Source of the DNA: Juglans regia
Taxonomy: Eukaryota; Streptophyta; Magnoliopsida; Fagales; Juglandaceae
NCBI RefSeq assembly: GCF_001411555.2
Contig: NC_049916.1
Coordinates: 24,570,558-24,634,557 of the forward strand
DNA: 64,000 nt
Direction: 5' to 3'
Position numbers and translations under genes: made by a program. Below are positions 36,701-48,235 of the stretch, piece after piece. Each line of letters opens with the position of its first letter. Positions within the stretch are counted from its first letter, which is position 1. The notes beneath the pieces were generated by a model. That model ran no database searches. It worked only from the letters and a program-made list of their open reading frames with translations, and was not told where the DNA came from.

Positions 36701-37003
36701 CTAAAACGATGCGCATGTCTCCACGTAGGATGTCGTCCGCGTACAGGCCCGAGGTATGCCTGGGTTTAGAGTTTTCCTTCCGTCAAAGACAATACGTTCC
36801 CATTGGAGATTTTTCCTTGTCAGGCGCCGGTCATGTTTTGATCAATTGACTTTTTGTAAAATATTGGACTTTTGACCGTTATAGAAAAGAAATGATAATT
36901 ATAAGTATGTAAATTTTATAAAATTATTTTTAAAAAAAGTAAATAAATATGATATTTATATAAAAAAATAATAATTTTAATAGTGAATACTACTATCTTT
37001 TAA

Positions 37004-37712
37004 TAGGGTTGTACAGAAACCGACAGCACCGGCCGCCACCGACGCGAACCGACCGGCCGCGTCAGGAACTGGCCGGAACCGGTGGAGAACCGGTCGGCGT
37101 GCGGTGGAAATTTCAAGAAACCGATGTTCAGCGGTTCGGTCTCGGTTTGAAGCTGGACCGGACCGCTGAACCGACCGATATAATAAAATCTTTTTTTTTT
37201 TAATATACCCTTATCAAAACGGCGTCGTTCCACTTAAGTTTAAGTTGAACGGCGCCGTTTTAGTTAATAAGTACTGCAAATGATACTGGAAACGACGCCG
37301 TTTGGCATTAAACCAAACGTCGTCGTTTTATTAAGGACGTAAGAACAAAATAATAAGTCTGAAACGACGCCGTTCCACTTAAACTTAAGTGAAACGGCGT
37401 CGTTTCGTTAAGAGTTCTTCTTCTCCCCCGATCTTCTTCTTCCCCGAACCCTCCTTTGTAACCCTCTCTCTCTCTTTCTTCTGTAACTCTCTCTCTCTCC
37501 TATGCATCTCTCCCTCTCTCATTCTCTCTCATAATTATCTCACTAGAACTGTCAAAGAACCGACGCCGACCGAGAACCGGCAGAGAACTGCCTCGATCGG
37601 TGTCCTCCTCGCCATCGACCGGTTACGGTCGGCACCTCATCCATTTTTCCAGCCGTCGGTCGGCGTCGGTTTTGCCCAAAAACCGCGCCGACGACGTCGG
37701 TTTTCACCCCTA
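37004..37712. mobile_element. Non-autonomous hAT-type element, 709 bp
   Basis: TAGGGTTG at the left end and CACCCCTA at the right end are flanked by the same 8-mer, TCTTTTAA (36996-37003 and 37713-37720). Both outer parts are GC-rich with many CCGACCGG-type words. The centre has six near-palindromic ACGRCGYCGTTT boxes (37217-37405). No transposase is present. The flanks rejoin to sequence like the 5' flank of copy 1 near 10060-10120. Confidence 0.9.
37210..37410. repeat. Cluster of six AACGRCGYCGTTT near-palindromes
   Basis: The boxes lie near 37217, 37248, 37288, 37315, 37361 and 37392, in both orientations. Two pairs form hairpins around CCACTTAAG. Several contain AAACGG, the hexamer bound by the maize Ac transposase, which makes transposase-binding sites one reading. 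Confidence 0.75.
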
Positions 37713-38333
37713 TCTTTTAAAGCGATTATACAATATTTATATATTTCACGACTTTATATAACATTACTCATTATAGAATTATCAAGAAAAAAAATTATTT
37801 TCTTTTTTATAATTCTTTTATAACTTTATATAAGAATAAAAAGTCATGACAATTTTAAAGTTACAAAAAGTTTTTCCTTGGTAATTTTCTTTTTCAATTA
37901 TTTGATCTATGTATGTTGGATCCTAAAGTTAGAATATTTAGGTGCAAACAAATTTCAGGAGCCATCAATTGGGAAAGTTTTTTTTTTTTTTTTAATATCC
38001 AAATTATATTTACAGGAAACTCAAAATATACATTGTAAAAAAGTTATATCTAGTTAGTATAGTTGTTTTTTAAAAAATAAATAAATATTTTCATATAATT
38101 ATCCTCTTTTTTTAAAAAGAGAGAATAATTTTAATTTAGAGGTTACAAGAAATAGTAAAACTGGTATAAAAACTATATATAAAGAAAGGAGATTTTTGCG
38201 AAGAAGATAGATTACAGTCAATGGTTTGCAGTCCAATTTCAATGCCCGTGATTTGCTGCACGTGATTTGCAGTCCAATTGATAAGTTATAAAGAGTCAAA
38301 TCTACGGAATGCGTGTGGGATCTATAGCACTCC

Positions 38334-38905
38334 CTAATTGATTAACGGTCCGGTCGGACCGACCGGACCGGACAGAATAAAAAATTTAAAAAAAAAAATA
38401 TTTTTTATATATATTTTATATATAATAATTATACAATTAATAATATAAATTTTTAAATATATTATTAATACTTGTTAATATTCTATAAATTAATAATATT
38501 TTATATATATCTTCATTTAACCTATCACTATTAACAATATAAAATTTTAAATATACTATTAACACTTGTTAATATTCTATGAATTAATAAATATATAATA
38601 TCAATTAGTTAATTATATAGTAATTATATAAATTAATAATATAAATTTCATCTAATTTATTATCATTGACCATATAAAATATTTTTTTATTGAGTTTGTT
38701 ACATAATCCACATTAATAAGTCACTTAATTTAATTTATTATTTTAAATAAATTTTTTTATTAATTATTAAAAAAAAAAGAGGGCGGACCGACTGGCGGTC
38801 CGGTCCCTTTGGGTGTTCGATCCGGTCCGGTCCGGAAAAATAATGGACCGAAAATTTTCGGTCCATCGCCGGACCGGACCGGACCGGCCCGTTTGCAGCC
38901 CTACT
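38334..38905. mobile_element. Non-autonomous element with CCGGTCC-rich ends
   Basis: The left end (about 38346-38378) is a run of GGTCCGGTCGGACC-type words. The right end (about 38780-38905) has the same words inverted and closes with CCGTTTGCAGCCCTA. The core is AT-rich. The flanks CTCCCTAA and CTCCCAAT are similar 8-mers, suggesting a hAT-type target duplication. No coding capacity is seen. Confidence 0.6.
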
Positions 38906-40600
38906 CCCAATGGTTTTTATATTTTGTTATTTAAAATATATCACAAAAATCTATTTTTTAATTTTAATTAATACTTTTACAATATATCATATATTATTTT
39001 TTTATCTATATCTATATCATTTAGATATTCTTTCTTATCTCTTTTTTTATTTAATTTAAATACTTTTAACTATCATTAAATTTGTAATATTTTTAGATCT
39101 TTTAATATTTCTCATATATTAATACGAACACAATATCTTTTTATTGCCAAAATAGTTTCAATGGCACCCGAATAAAAAATTAAAAAAAAAGGGGAAAAAT
39201 ACTCATTCATCCTTTTTTTTGTTTTTTTACTTTTTATCCTTTTATCATGTTTTGAAAACATTTTAATATTTATTAAAATTAAATTTTCTAATAATATTAT
39301 AACTTTTTATGTTTTATAAATAAAAGTGCAAATGGGAGAAGTATAAAAAAATGATTAAGAAAAATAATAAAAAATACTTACTTAGATGAATAGTACATGT
39401 TAAATATTTAGAAATATTTTAGGTCATACTGTATTTTATATTAATTTTAAATAATCTAATAAAAACCTTATTTTGAATATTATTCTATATTTTATATAAA
39501 AAAAAATTCAAAAATAGAGAAGCCGTTGAAAGTGCTAGGGTAATCACCTGTAATGCTTTGGAAAACGGTATTTTGTCACGTTTTTCATTACATATTACAT
39601 ATCATAAAAATATTGAGGGCTAAGATTTTTGGATTGAAACAAGTTGTTCGGTAGGCTTGTAGTACTACCATTAGTAGACAAAAAATAAGCCAGGAAAAAA
39701 GAAGAGAAATATGCCTGAAGAAAACAGTCGTTTCAACAAAATTAATTAATTAGCACAAAAAATGCGTAAATAATTTATAAATTTAAATCTGTGTACAATT
39801 ACTTTGGAGGAAATTAATGAATAGAAAGTGTAAAAACTTTTATATATTCTTTCTTTTTTAAAATAGCTTTGAAACCGAAAATTTAAGTAAATATATTTAC
39901 TTTTTTTCTAAGTATTTCCTTTAAATTATCAAAGTTTTATTATTTGTTAGAGACTTTATAAAAAAATGATCAAAATATAAATAAATTAATATGACTAATT
40001 GAACTTCAATCAGGATGAAATAATTTGAGAATACAAGGTGGTCATTATGAATAAAAAAAAAAAAGTAGCGGCAAAGTCTAGAAGAGGGGGGAAAAAAAAG
40101 TGATAGGAAGCAGAGGTAAATTGTTGCCATAAGAAAGGGTAAATGGGTCAGTAATGCTAAAACGACAAAACTTCCACTTCCAACAATCTCGTCATGTCTG
40201 TTTTGGGTCCCCAACCCCCCCACCCCCACAAAAAAATGTTTACAAATGACAAGAAAAATAGTCATGTTGAACGACAAGTTGATCATGACTTCATGACTTA
40301 GTGCCATTCTAAAGTCGTCTTTGAGGGTAGTTCTAGATGACAATAGTGTTTGCCATTTGTTTTCGTTACATCTCAAATTATGAATATTTTTATTTTTATT
40401 CAGTTAATCTGGACACGCTTTAGAGAGTAAATAAAATCTCGTGTTGGACTGAATCCGATTAAGAGAGATGCTTATGGACTGGATCCGTAAGATAGTTTGA
40501 GTTGAGCATTTTTTTAATTTTAGAAAAGAAGAGAAAAAAAATTGAATAAAAAATATTATAAAATTAACTCCCTAAATCCTCACCTGGAGAATCCAATTTT
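38906..40600. other. AT-rich intergenic stretch
   Basis: I see no gene. A run of C (about 40212-40226) and several poly-A tracts are the only marked features. A 151-codon minus-strand frame at 39921-40376 is low-complexity and hydrophobic, and I do not accept it. Confidence 0.55.
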
Positions 40601-40604
40601 TTAT

Positions 40605-43600
40605 TTTTTTGAAGAGTCACGGTATGGTTGGTCTAGTTGATGGCACCAACCCTGCTCCAACCAAGACTCTACCCAATAACTCCCTAAATCCAGAGTACAT
40701 CCACTGGTCTAAACAAGATAACAGTGTACTCAGTTGGCTTTATGCCTCTATTATTGAAAAACTTGTCTCCACCGTTCTCAATCTGGAGACTTCCAAGCAG
40801 GTATAGGATGCTCTTCAAGCCCGTTTTTCTTCTACCTCATGCTCTCGCATTGCCCTTCTCAAAAGGCAACTTCAAACCATTTCACAGGGCAACCAACCAT
40901 CGCTCTCTTACATTGAAGAGGCCAAGCTCGTCTCCAATCAATTGTCCGCTGCTGGCAAACCCGTGGATGAACAAGACCTCTTCCAACAATACTCTAATCG
41001 TCCCCCTACCCATTCGACCTCTTCCAACAATAAGGTTGATGTGTCCCAATCCCTTGACAACTGTCCCATTTGTCAAATTTGTGGTAAAAAGGGTCACACG
41101 GCACTTGACTATTATCATCGGTTTGATTTTTCCTATCAAGGCCGCCACCCACCATCAGATCTAGCTGTTATGGCTGTTGAAGGTAATACCTCTTATGCTC
41201 AACAGGTGTGATATGCAGACAGTGGGGCTAATGCTCACATTACCAGTAATACGGCAAATCTCACCAACTCGCAGCCTTATGAAGGAGAAGAAACAATCAC
41301 AGTTGGAAATGACTTAGGTTTGATGATAAAAAAAATATGGGTACCACATCTCTCACCACAAATCATTCAAATTTCGCTCTATCCAATGTTCTTCATTGTC
41401 CAAATGCATCCTCAAATTTGATCTCTATTAACCGTTTTTGTTTGGATAATGATTGTTATTTTGTATTAACTAATGATTTTTCTGTGAAGAAGAACAACAT
41501 GGGACGACTTCTACTCCAAGGGCAAGTTAAGAACGGACTCTATCCAATTGCAGACAATAAATCTTGTTCAAATAAAATTTATTGTTTTGCTACAAGACTC
41601 GACGTGTCCACAACTCTTGCCACATGGCATGATCATCTGGGCCACCCTTCTCAAGTTGTTTTAAATAAATTGATTCATTCCAAATATTTAAATGTTTCTA
41701 CATCCAATAAAGAAGAGTTTTGTTCATCGTGCCCTTTAGGGAAATCCAAACAATTATCCTTCAGTGACTCAACTTGACAAACCAATCACCCTTTTGCACT
41801 TATTCATTCAGATGTATGGACATCACCTATGTATTCGGTTTGTGGATCCAAATATTATGTTCTTTTTATTGATGATTTTTCTCGTTTCACTTGGTTATAT
41901 CCCATTAAGTTTAAAATGAGGTTTTTGCAATTTTTAAACAATTTAAGGCTCTAGTTGAAAATGTATTCTCTTGTAAAATCCAACAATTACAAACTGATAA
42001 TGGTGGAGAATTTCTCTCCATTGCCTTCAAATCTTTTTTACAAGAGCATGGCATTTTTCACCAATTAACGTGCCCACATACCTCTAAACAAAATGGGATC
42101 TCTGAGCGAAAACATCGTCATGTTGTTGAAACCCGGTTAACTCTTCTAGCCCGATCCCACCTACCGAATACATATTGGCCCGATGCTTTTCTAACATCCG
42201 TTTATCTCATAAATCGACTCCCTACCAAAGTGCTACAAAATTTAACGCATTTTCACATGCTTCATCAAAAAGTTCCCAAATATTCACATCTAAAAATTTT
42301 TGGATCTGCATGTTTTCCTTTCCTTAAACCATATGAACCTCAAAAATTATCTTTTCGAAGTAAGGAATGCATTTTTATCGGCTATGCCAGTCAACAACGA
42401 GGCTATCGATGTCTTGACTATCATACTGGCCGACTATATGTGTTGCGCAGTGTCATTTTCAATGAACAAGATTTCCCTGCAAATCGTGGAGTCCTCTCTT
42501 CACTTGCCTCGCTGAGTAAAGTTTCCCCATGTATATCTCCTTCTACTTCATCACTTCCTCTTTTTACCTTTTCTCAGCCTTCTCCCACATCTGCAACCAA
42601 ATCCCTCCCTTTTCACCAGCCATCACCCACCCCTGAAACTGAATCAATCCCATTTCGGCACTCTCCCACTATTGACAACCCAAATGTTGTTCCTTTCCAA
42701 GAAAAAAGCAGTCCGCCCATTCTACCGAACCTTCAATCTGCAACTGAAATCCCCACACCATCGATTTCCTCTGGCATTCCATCTGCAACTGAAATCCCCA
42801 CACCACCACTTTTATCTGCCTTAAATCCACCCACCAACCAAGCAAATGGCCAACGCCGAATCACAACCAAATCGATGACCGGCAACTCCAAATCCAGAGT
42901 CTTTCCTGATTTTAACGTCTTCCACTCGACTTGGCATCCCCTCCAGGTACTCTCCACGGTCATTACCAATAATGAGCCTTCCACCTACACACAAGCCATT
43001 TCTTCTCCAGAATGACGTGCTACGATGGGGAATGAATTTGATGCATTGATGGTAAATGGGACTTGGTCGCTCTGCCCTCGCCCACCAGGCAAGCATATTG
43101 TTTGTTTGAAATAAATGGGTTTTTAAGATAAAACAGTTCTCTGACGGCAATGTTGAGCGCTATAAAGGGTGTCTAGTTGCAAAAGGGTTTGATCAAAAGT
43201 ATGGAGTTGATTATGCTGAGACTTTTTCACCAGTAGTGAAACACACAACAGTTCGTATGATTCTTGCTTTAGCAGTTTCTCTCAATTGGAATATACGCCA
43301 ATTAGATATTTCAAATGCTTTTCTGCATGGGTCTTTAGATGAAGAGGTTTTTATGGAACAACCTCAAGGGTTTGTTGATGCGAATCATCCAGACTATGTT
43401 TGCCGATTGCATAAGTCTCTGTACGGTCTCAAACAAGCACCACGTGCTTGGTTTTGACGCCTCTCACAATCGCTATTGGATTACGGATTCATTGAGTCTA
43501 CTGCTGATTATTCCCTTTTTATCTATGCTACTGGTTCTGTAAAATTGTATGTGTTGGTGTACGTTGATGACATATTGGTCACTGGTTCTAGTAAGAATGC

Positions 43601-44584
43601 AATTGACTCATTTGTCTCATCTCTTAAGGATTCATTTCTTGTTAAAGACCTGGGTGAGTTGAGTTTTTTTCTAGGTGTATAGGCTTGCCGTGACCAACAT
43701 GGGCTTCACCTTCACCAAGCACGATACATAACTGATCTACTGGAAAGCACCAAAATGGTGGGTGCTAAGCCACTTAGCTGTCCAACAACCTCAGGTCCGA
43801 AACTCTCCTCTGAAGACAGTGAGTTATTGTCTGACCCTACTGAATATCGTCGTGTAGTTGGGGCTCTTCAATACTATACCATCTCACCCCCTGATATTGC
43901 ATATGCCGTCAACCAATTGTGCCAATTCATGCACAATCCCCGTGAGCCCCATTGGATTGCTATTAAGCGTGTGCTTTGCTACCTTAAGGATAGTATTGAC
44001 TATGGCCTTTACTTTACTCCTGGTGATGTCAATTTACAAGCCTATTATGACTTCAATTGGGCGGGCAATCCGGATGACCGTAGAAGCACAACAGGCTATG
44101 GCATATTTCTAGGACAAAATCTCATCACCTGGACAGCTAAGAAACAACCAATAGTCTCCAAGAGTAGTACAGAAGCAGAGTATCGAAGCTTGGCCATGCT
44201 ACTGCTGAAATATATTGGATCTGGATGCTCATGAAATAACTAGGATTGTTCCTACCTTCAACTCCAACAATTTGGTGTGACAATATTGGAGTCATTGCCT
44301 TGGCATCTAAACCGGTGTTTCATGCTCGGACCAAACATATTGAGATAGATTATCACTTCATCAGAGAAAAAGTTCTAAACAAAGACATTCAAGTGAAACA
44401 TATCTCTACACAAGATCAGATTGCAAATCTATTCACCAAGGATCAAACAGCTCCAAGGTTCACTTTCTTAAGGTCCAAACTAATGGTGATTTTGCTCCCC
44501 ATCACTTTGAGGGGTGTTAGACCAAGTATCCCTGAACCTTCCAAAAGTGAATCTGCAACTCAATCTCCTCCAGAATCAGCGTGA
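40605..44584 (+). pseudogene. Copia 2 gag-pol remnant, many stops and frameshifts
   Basis: Gag (UBN2-type) shows GLVDGTNPAPTK, SWLYASIIEKLVSTVLN and ARFSSTS. The zinc knuckle CQICGKKGHTALDYYH has lost its last cysteine. The protease motif YADSGANAHIT follows a TGA where tryptophan is usual (near 41210). Integrase has WHDHLGHPSQ, HSDVW, DDFSRFTWLYP and LQTDNGGEF. Reverse transcriptase has [27 protein letters not shown] (then TGA) and YVDDIL. RNase H has STEAEYRSLAM and RTKHIEIDYHFIREK. At least three frames are needed to read it through, so it is long dead. Confidence 0.9.
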
Positions 44585-44810
44585 ACAATTTTCCTTGATT
44601 CCTTGATTTTCTCTTTTACGTGTATCATGCTAATTAGTCATACTTTCCATCTTGTACATTACCATATTTAATTCTTGTTTTGTACGTTACTACGTTACCA
44701 TGTTTAACTCTTGTAAAGATGTACTATTTAAAGGAATATAGCAGAAGGAAAAAGGCAAGTTGGCCTTGTGATTCTTACCATCTTTTCCATTCAGTTTCTG
44801 TGTTCTTACA
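44515..44810 (+). repeat. 3' LTR of copia element 2
   Basis: A purine run TTGAGGGG is followed by TGTTAGACC at 44515. The segment ends TTCTTACA at 44810. It contains a TATA-like TATTTAAAGG near 44724. No second LTR is left for comparison. Confidence 0.7.
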
Positions 44811-45545
44811 ATATTATGTCAAGCATATTTCCAGAGTTAGTTTATTCAAAACGCTAGAATATTGTTACTTACAAAAGAAAGCCAGTAAGAAATCGAAATG
44901 GGCATCAATTCAATCCGACACAATATTTTTCAATTATATATTTATATTATAGGGTAATTAATTCTATCGTTATATATGTTTCACACTAGATTAACCATAT
45001 GAAAGTGAAAATGCACTTGAGCTAAAAATTCCGGGCTTGAGTCATCATAGATAGGGAAAGCTGGGGCTACCAACTACTTCAGGAATTGACAACATGAACA
45101 ACATGCCGTTTATTACTGATCAATTTGTGAAGCATCAAGCTCAAGGTTCTATCTAACACAATTTCTAGGAATTATTTTTGCCTTTTTTTTTCTGAGAAGA
45201 TCGAGGATGCTATTTCAAATTTATTGATAGTCCTCGTATTTGTGAAGGAAGAAAATCTTAGTTACATGCAGGGATGCAGGAATTATTTTTGCCCTTGTCG
45301 TGGCTAAATATCACTTGAATAAAAAGGCAATATATATCTACCTCAATAGTTATATGTATTTGATCACCATGCACTTGTTGTATTGTAGATCACTCTTCAC
45401 CCGAAATAAAAGAATCGGTTCCAAGGGAGAATTACTTCGAAGTTTCTTCCTAGCCGACTTCATGAAATTACAATGCATGTATCTGTATGTACTCTACAGC
45501 TTGTTTGAACCCATCTTGTGACCCACAAACTACTTCCAACATGGA
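44811..45545 (-). repeat. Orphan 3' flank of a receptor unit (copy D)
   Basis: It closely matches 24430-25000 (CGAAATGGGCATCAATTCAA, AACAACATGCCGTTTATTAC, TGCACTTGTTGTATTGTAGA). A 95-bp insertion at 45183-45277 interrupts it. After 45545 come about 290 bases with no recognised content, including a T15 run, before receptor fragments resume. Confidence 0.7.
45183..45277 (-). mobile_element. Short retroposon (SINE or truncated LINE) with 16-bp TSD
   Basis: AGGAATTATTTTTGCC occurs at 45167-45182 and 45278-45293. The 95 bases between start with T9, which is a poly(A) tail on the minus strand. The same flank at 24803 lacks the insert. This is the signature of a target-primed retroposon. Confidence 0.85.
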
Positions 45546-45840
45546 TGCTTTGCCAATGCATAAAGATGATAAATTCAGTGCGGGAGCTCTTAAGCTGTTG
45601 CATGCACCTCTAAATCATGTTCCCGGCCGATAGCATTACATGATCATCGGATATGAGGCAGCCACAATTGAACTTTTAAGCCAAAATGGGTCATAAACCC
45701 TTAGTACGTACATACGGGTTATGACCCTTAGATGTGTCCCGAAATTTTTTTTTTTTTTTACTTAATAATTAAGGAAGTGTTTTTTAATGATGTTGTGAAT
45801 TTTTTATTTTTTTTTATAAATGTTTATGATAATTAAATGT

Positions 45841-46735
45841 TTATGACCATCTCTCCACAACTCCCAAGCCTGTATTCATTTCAAATCAATGTCAATTTCG
45901 TTAGAAATTAAGCGTCATTTAGTTTATAAATTATAATATAGATCATTTTTAATTAACTGCCAAATTGGATGGTCCAATTCTAGAAATAGATAGCACATCA
46001 TGTGGGCTCTTCAACTTTTAATGCACTAGCAACATAGAATTTTTTAGCAATGTTGACCACACGTGGGCATTTAAAGTTGTCTATTTAGTAGATCATCCAC
46101 TACACTAGGACAATTAAAGAGGGTCCTAATTTATGAATTATTATTGTAAAAACACGAAAACGTATTAGGGTATAAAAGTAACGCACATATCTAAGAAAAT
46201 TAGTGATCCGTGATTATAAAAGTCTTTATTCTTCTTCCCACTCACAATCTCAGAGAAGCAATATTTCAAAGCTAAGCACATCAGACTTTATCAAAGAGAA
46301 ATTATATTTACAGTCCTCAAATGGGGACTGCATGTGCAGACACATTATTAAATGTGAGAGAAAATATCATTTTAAGAGGGATAATTTTGTAATTTTAAAA
46401 AATTTTAAAGTTAAAATAACCTAAATTTGCATTGCAATCCCCTTTTAGGGACTGTACCTAGCATTGCTCACAATCTCGAGAAGCAATATTTCAAAGCTAA
46501 GCACATCAGACTTTATCAAATACAGACCCTCCATGATATATTCGTGAGACATGTGCTGCTGGATTCCAAAATTCAGTGCTTAGTATATTTGGGTGGCACT
46601 TGCAAATATGGGATGCACTTGGGATAGATTAAGTTCCAACAATTTGATTGGTGTTTGCTTGTATTTCATTATCTCCAACTATTAGAGCCATGCCAAAATT
46701 TGATATTTTTGGGTTCATTTCATTGACGTACAAGG
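45841..46735 (-). pseudogene. S-receptor-like kinase copy 4: shattered exons 7, 6 and 5
   Basis: Pieces on the minus strand match other copies: the start of exon 7 (45841-45872), intron 6, most of exon 6 (about 46190-46560, interrupted by a MITE and a local duplication) and the DFG part of exon 5 (about 46625-46730, reading [19 protein letters not shown] with DFG changed to NFG). Homology then stops. Exons 1-4 are gone. Confidence 0.8.
46296..46469. mobile_element. 174-bp MITE with TGCTAGGTACAG-type ends
   Basis: The left end GAGAAATTATATTTACAGTC and inverted right end GAGCAATGCTAGGTACAGTC are imperfect inverted repeats. It interrupts exon 6 of copy 4. It is flanked by a direct repeat of about 51-52 bases (46244-46295 and 46470-46520), far longer than a normal target duplication. 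Confidence 0.75.
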
Positions 46736-46739
46736 ATCT

Positions 46740-47686
46740 GGCACTAATTCTTATATTGAGGGAATGATTAGTGATTTTTTGAATTAATTTATACCTTGAT
46801 GCAAAGTTAATGGTATTTTGTGTAAAACACCTATTTTCTTGTTGCAAATTTATTTATTTGCATTTAGTTTATCCCTAAGCAGGGGACCAACAGCTGGTTG
46901 TCGTGGCAAAGTTGTTCCTACTTGTGAAGAAAATGGTAATTCAAAAATTGGGGAGATGTGATAAATCAATTCCAGATGGCAACAATCTCGGTGGCCTTTG
47001 TGAAGATGACCATGATTTCTTTTGTTCTGGTGATTCCTTTGATCCAAATTTCCTCTATTTCCTTAATTTTGAATCCTGGCTTTCTATTTGGTGTAGTTTT
47101 CTGTTGTCTTGTGTGACTTATTGATGCTTTACTCTGTAGCCAATAGTTTATAAAAAATTATTCTCATCAAATATTATTCATCACCCCACACCTTAAGAAA
47201 AAATCCTCACACCGTATAAAAAAAATTATAAGTATAAGATATGAGAGTGAATAATAGTTGATGTATAGTATTCCTCATAATTTATAACGCTTAGATGGTT
47301 ATGGAGTGATGATATTGACAAGCTTGCCATTAATGACCTCTTTGAGGTAGTTTCACTCTTTACTGGTCTAAGTGGTGGTGGTGGTGGTGGTGATACTTTG
47401 GAATCAAGATTGAGATATCTAGATGAGCAAATAGTTGTATTAAACTTGTATTAAAAAAGTTTAGCAATCTTTTTGTTTTCTAATCTATCTAAACATGTAA
47501 TTATTATACTTCACTAACCTATCATCATCCAAAGATATTTGTTACAATTTACTTTTTGTTTCTATGCATTAAATTATTCATTAATCATTTTTTTCTGTAA
47601 AAAATCATATTATTTATGTAAAAAAATTGTTTCACAAAACTAGACAAACGTGATTTGCACATTGCTCCCGAACTAGAATGTACGTG

Positions 47687-47717
<31 letters not shown>

Positions 47718-47770
47718 AATATATATATTATTAAATGTGTTTTGATCGGTGCTAGATATCTTGGCTATTT
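46740..47770. other. Intergenic stretch with unassigned 46.87-47.12 kb piece
   Basis: About 46870-47120 reads more like gene-derived sequence than its surroundings (GGTGGCCTTTGTGAAGATGA), but I recognise no protein. A (GGT)6-like microsatellite lies near 47371-47391 and a (TA)n run near 47691-47711. Nothing else is seen. Confidence 0.4.
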
Positions 47771-48235
47771 CTATTATCAATAACTTCTTTATCGACACAA
47801 AAATATTGAAGATGTGGAAGCTTACCGAATTAGTTTACTTTTAAAAAAGGGCAGTGTTAGTCGGCCGATCAGGTTTTACCGATTGTGTAATTTTTTTAAA
47901 ATATTTTTTAACATCCTTAAATGGCATAATTCTTTTATACTATTTCCAGAGTGAGTTTATATGTATTTCACCATGCACTTGTTGTATTACAGACTCTTCA
48001 CCTGAAATTAAATAATCGGATCCAAGAGAGAATTACTACGAAGTTCCTATCCGACTTCTTGAAATTACAATATTATTTGTCTATACTCTGCAACATGTTT
48101 GAGCTCCTGTAACCCAGAAAATTACTTTCTGGATGCTTTGCCTGTGCATAAAAACGAGAAATTCATTGTTGGACCCATTTACAATGGGTTCACGAGGCAG
48201 CCTGCACAATTAATTAATAAACGAAATGGTAGCAC
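47770..48235 (-). repeat. 3' flank of receptor copy 5
   Basis: It matches the flanks of copies 1 and 7 (CACCATGCACTTGTTGTATT, AGACTCTTCACC, GAATTACTACGAAGTTCC). It shows copy 5 has kept its own downstream region. Confidence 0.65.

Larger units (their letters stand above)
32798..36777. mobile_element. ~4.0-kb TIR element with perfect 9-bp target duplication
   Basis: TTCCGTCAA occurs at 32789-32797 and again at 36778-36786. The flanks on either side join into one sequence that matches the 5' flank of copy 1 near 9800-9860 (an empty paralogous site). The element ends are GAGTCCTGCTAGGTACAGGC and, inverted, GGAAAACTCTAAACCCAGGC: short, imperfect inverted repeats. A 9-bp duplication fits Mutator-like transposons. 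No transposase is seen. Both ends carry UTR-like sequence pointing inward, so it may have captured gene 5' ends (Pack-MULE-like). Confidence 0.7.
40605..44810 (+). mobile_element. Degenerate 5'-truncated Ty1/copia element (RE1-like)
   Basis: The element begins inside gag and keeps pol and the 3' LTR. No 5' LTR or primer site is found before 40605. Direct continuation of receptor-flank sequence at 44811 (ATATTATGTCAAGC, as near 24385) marks the right insertion edge. Confidence 0.85.

Noticed and set aside
39921..40376. 151-codon minus-strand open frame
   Set aside because: It is low-complexity, hydrophobic and AT-driven, with no recognisable domain and no related copy in the window.
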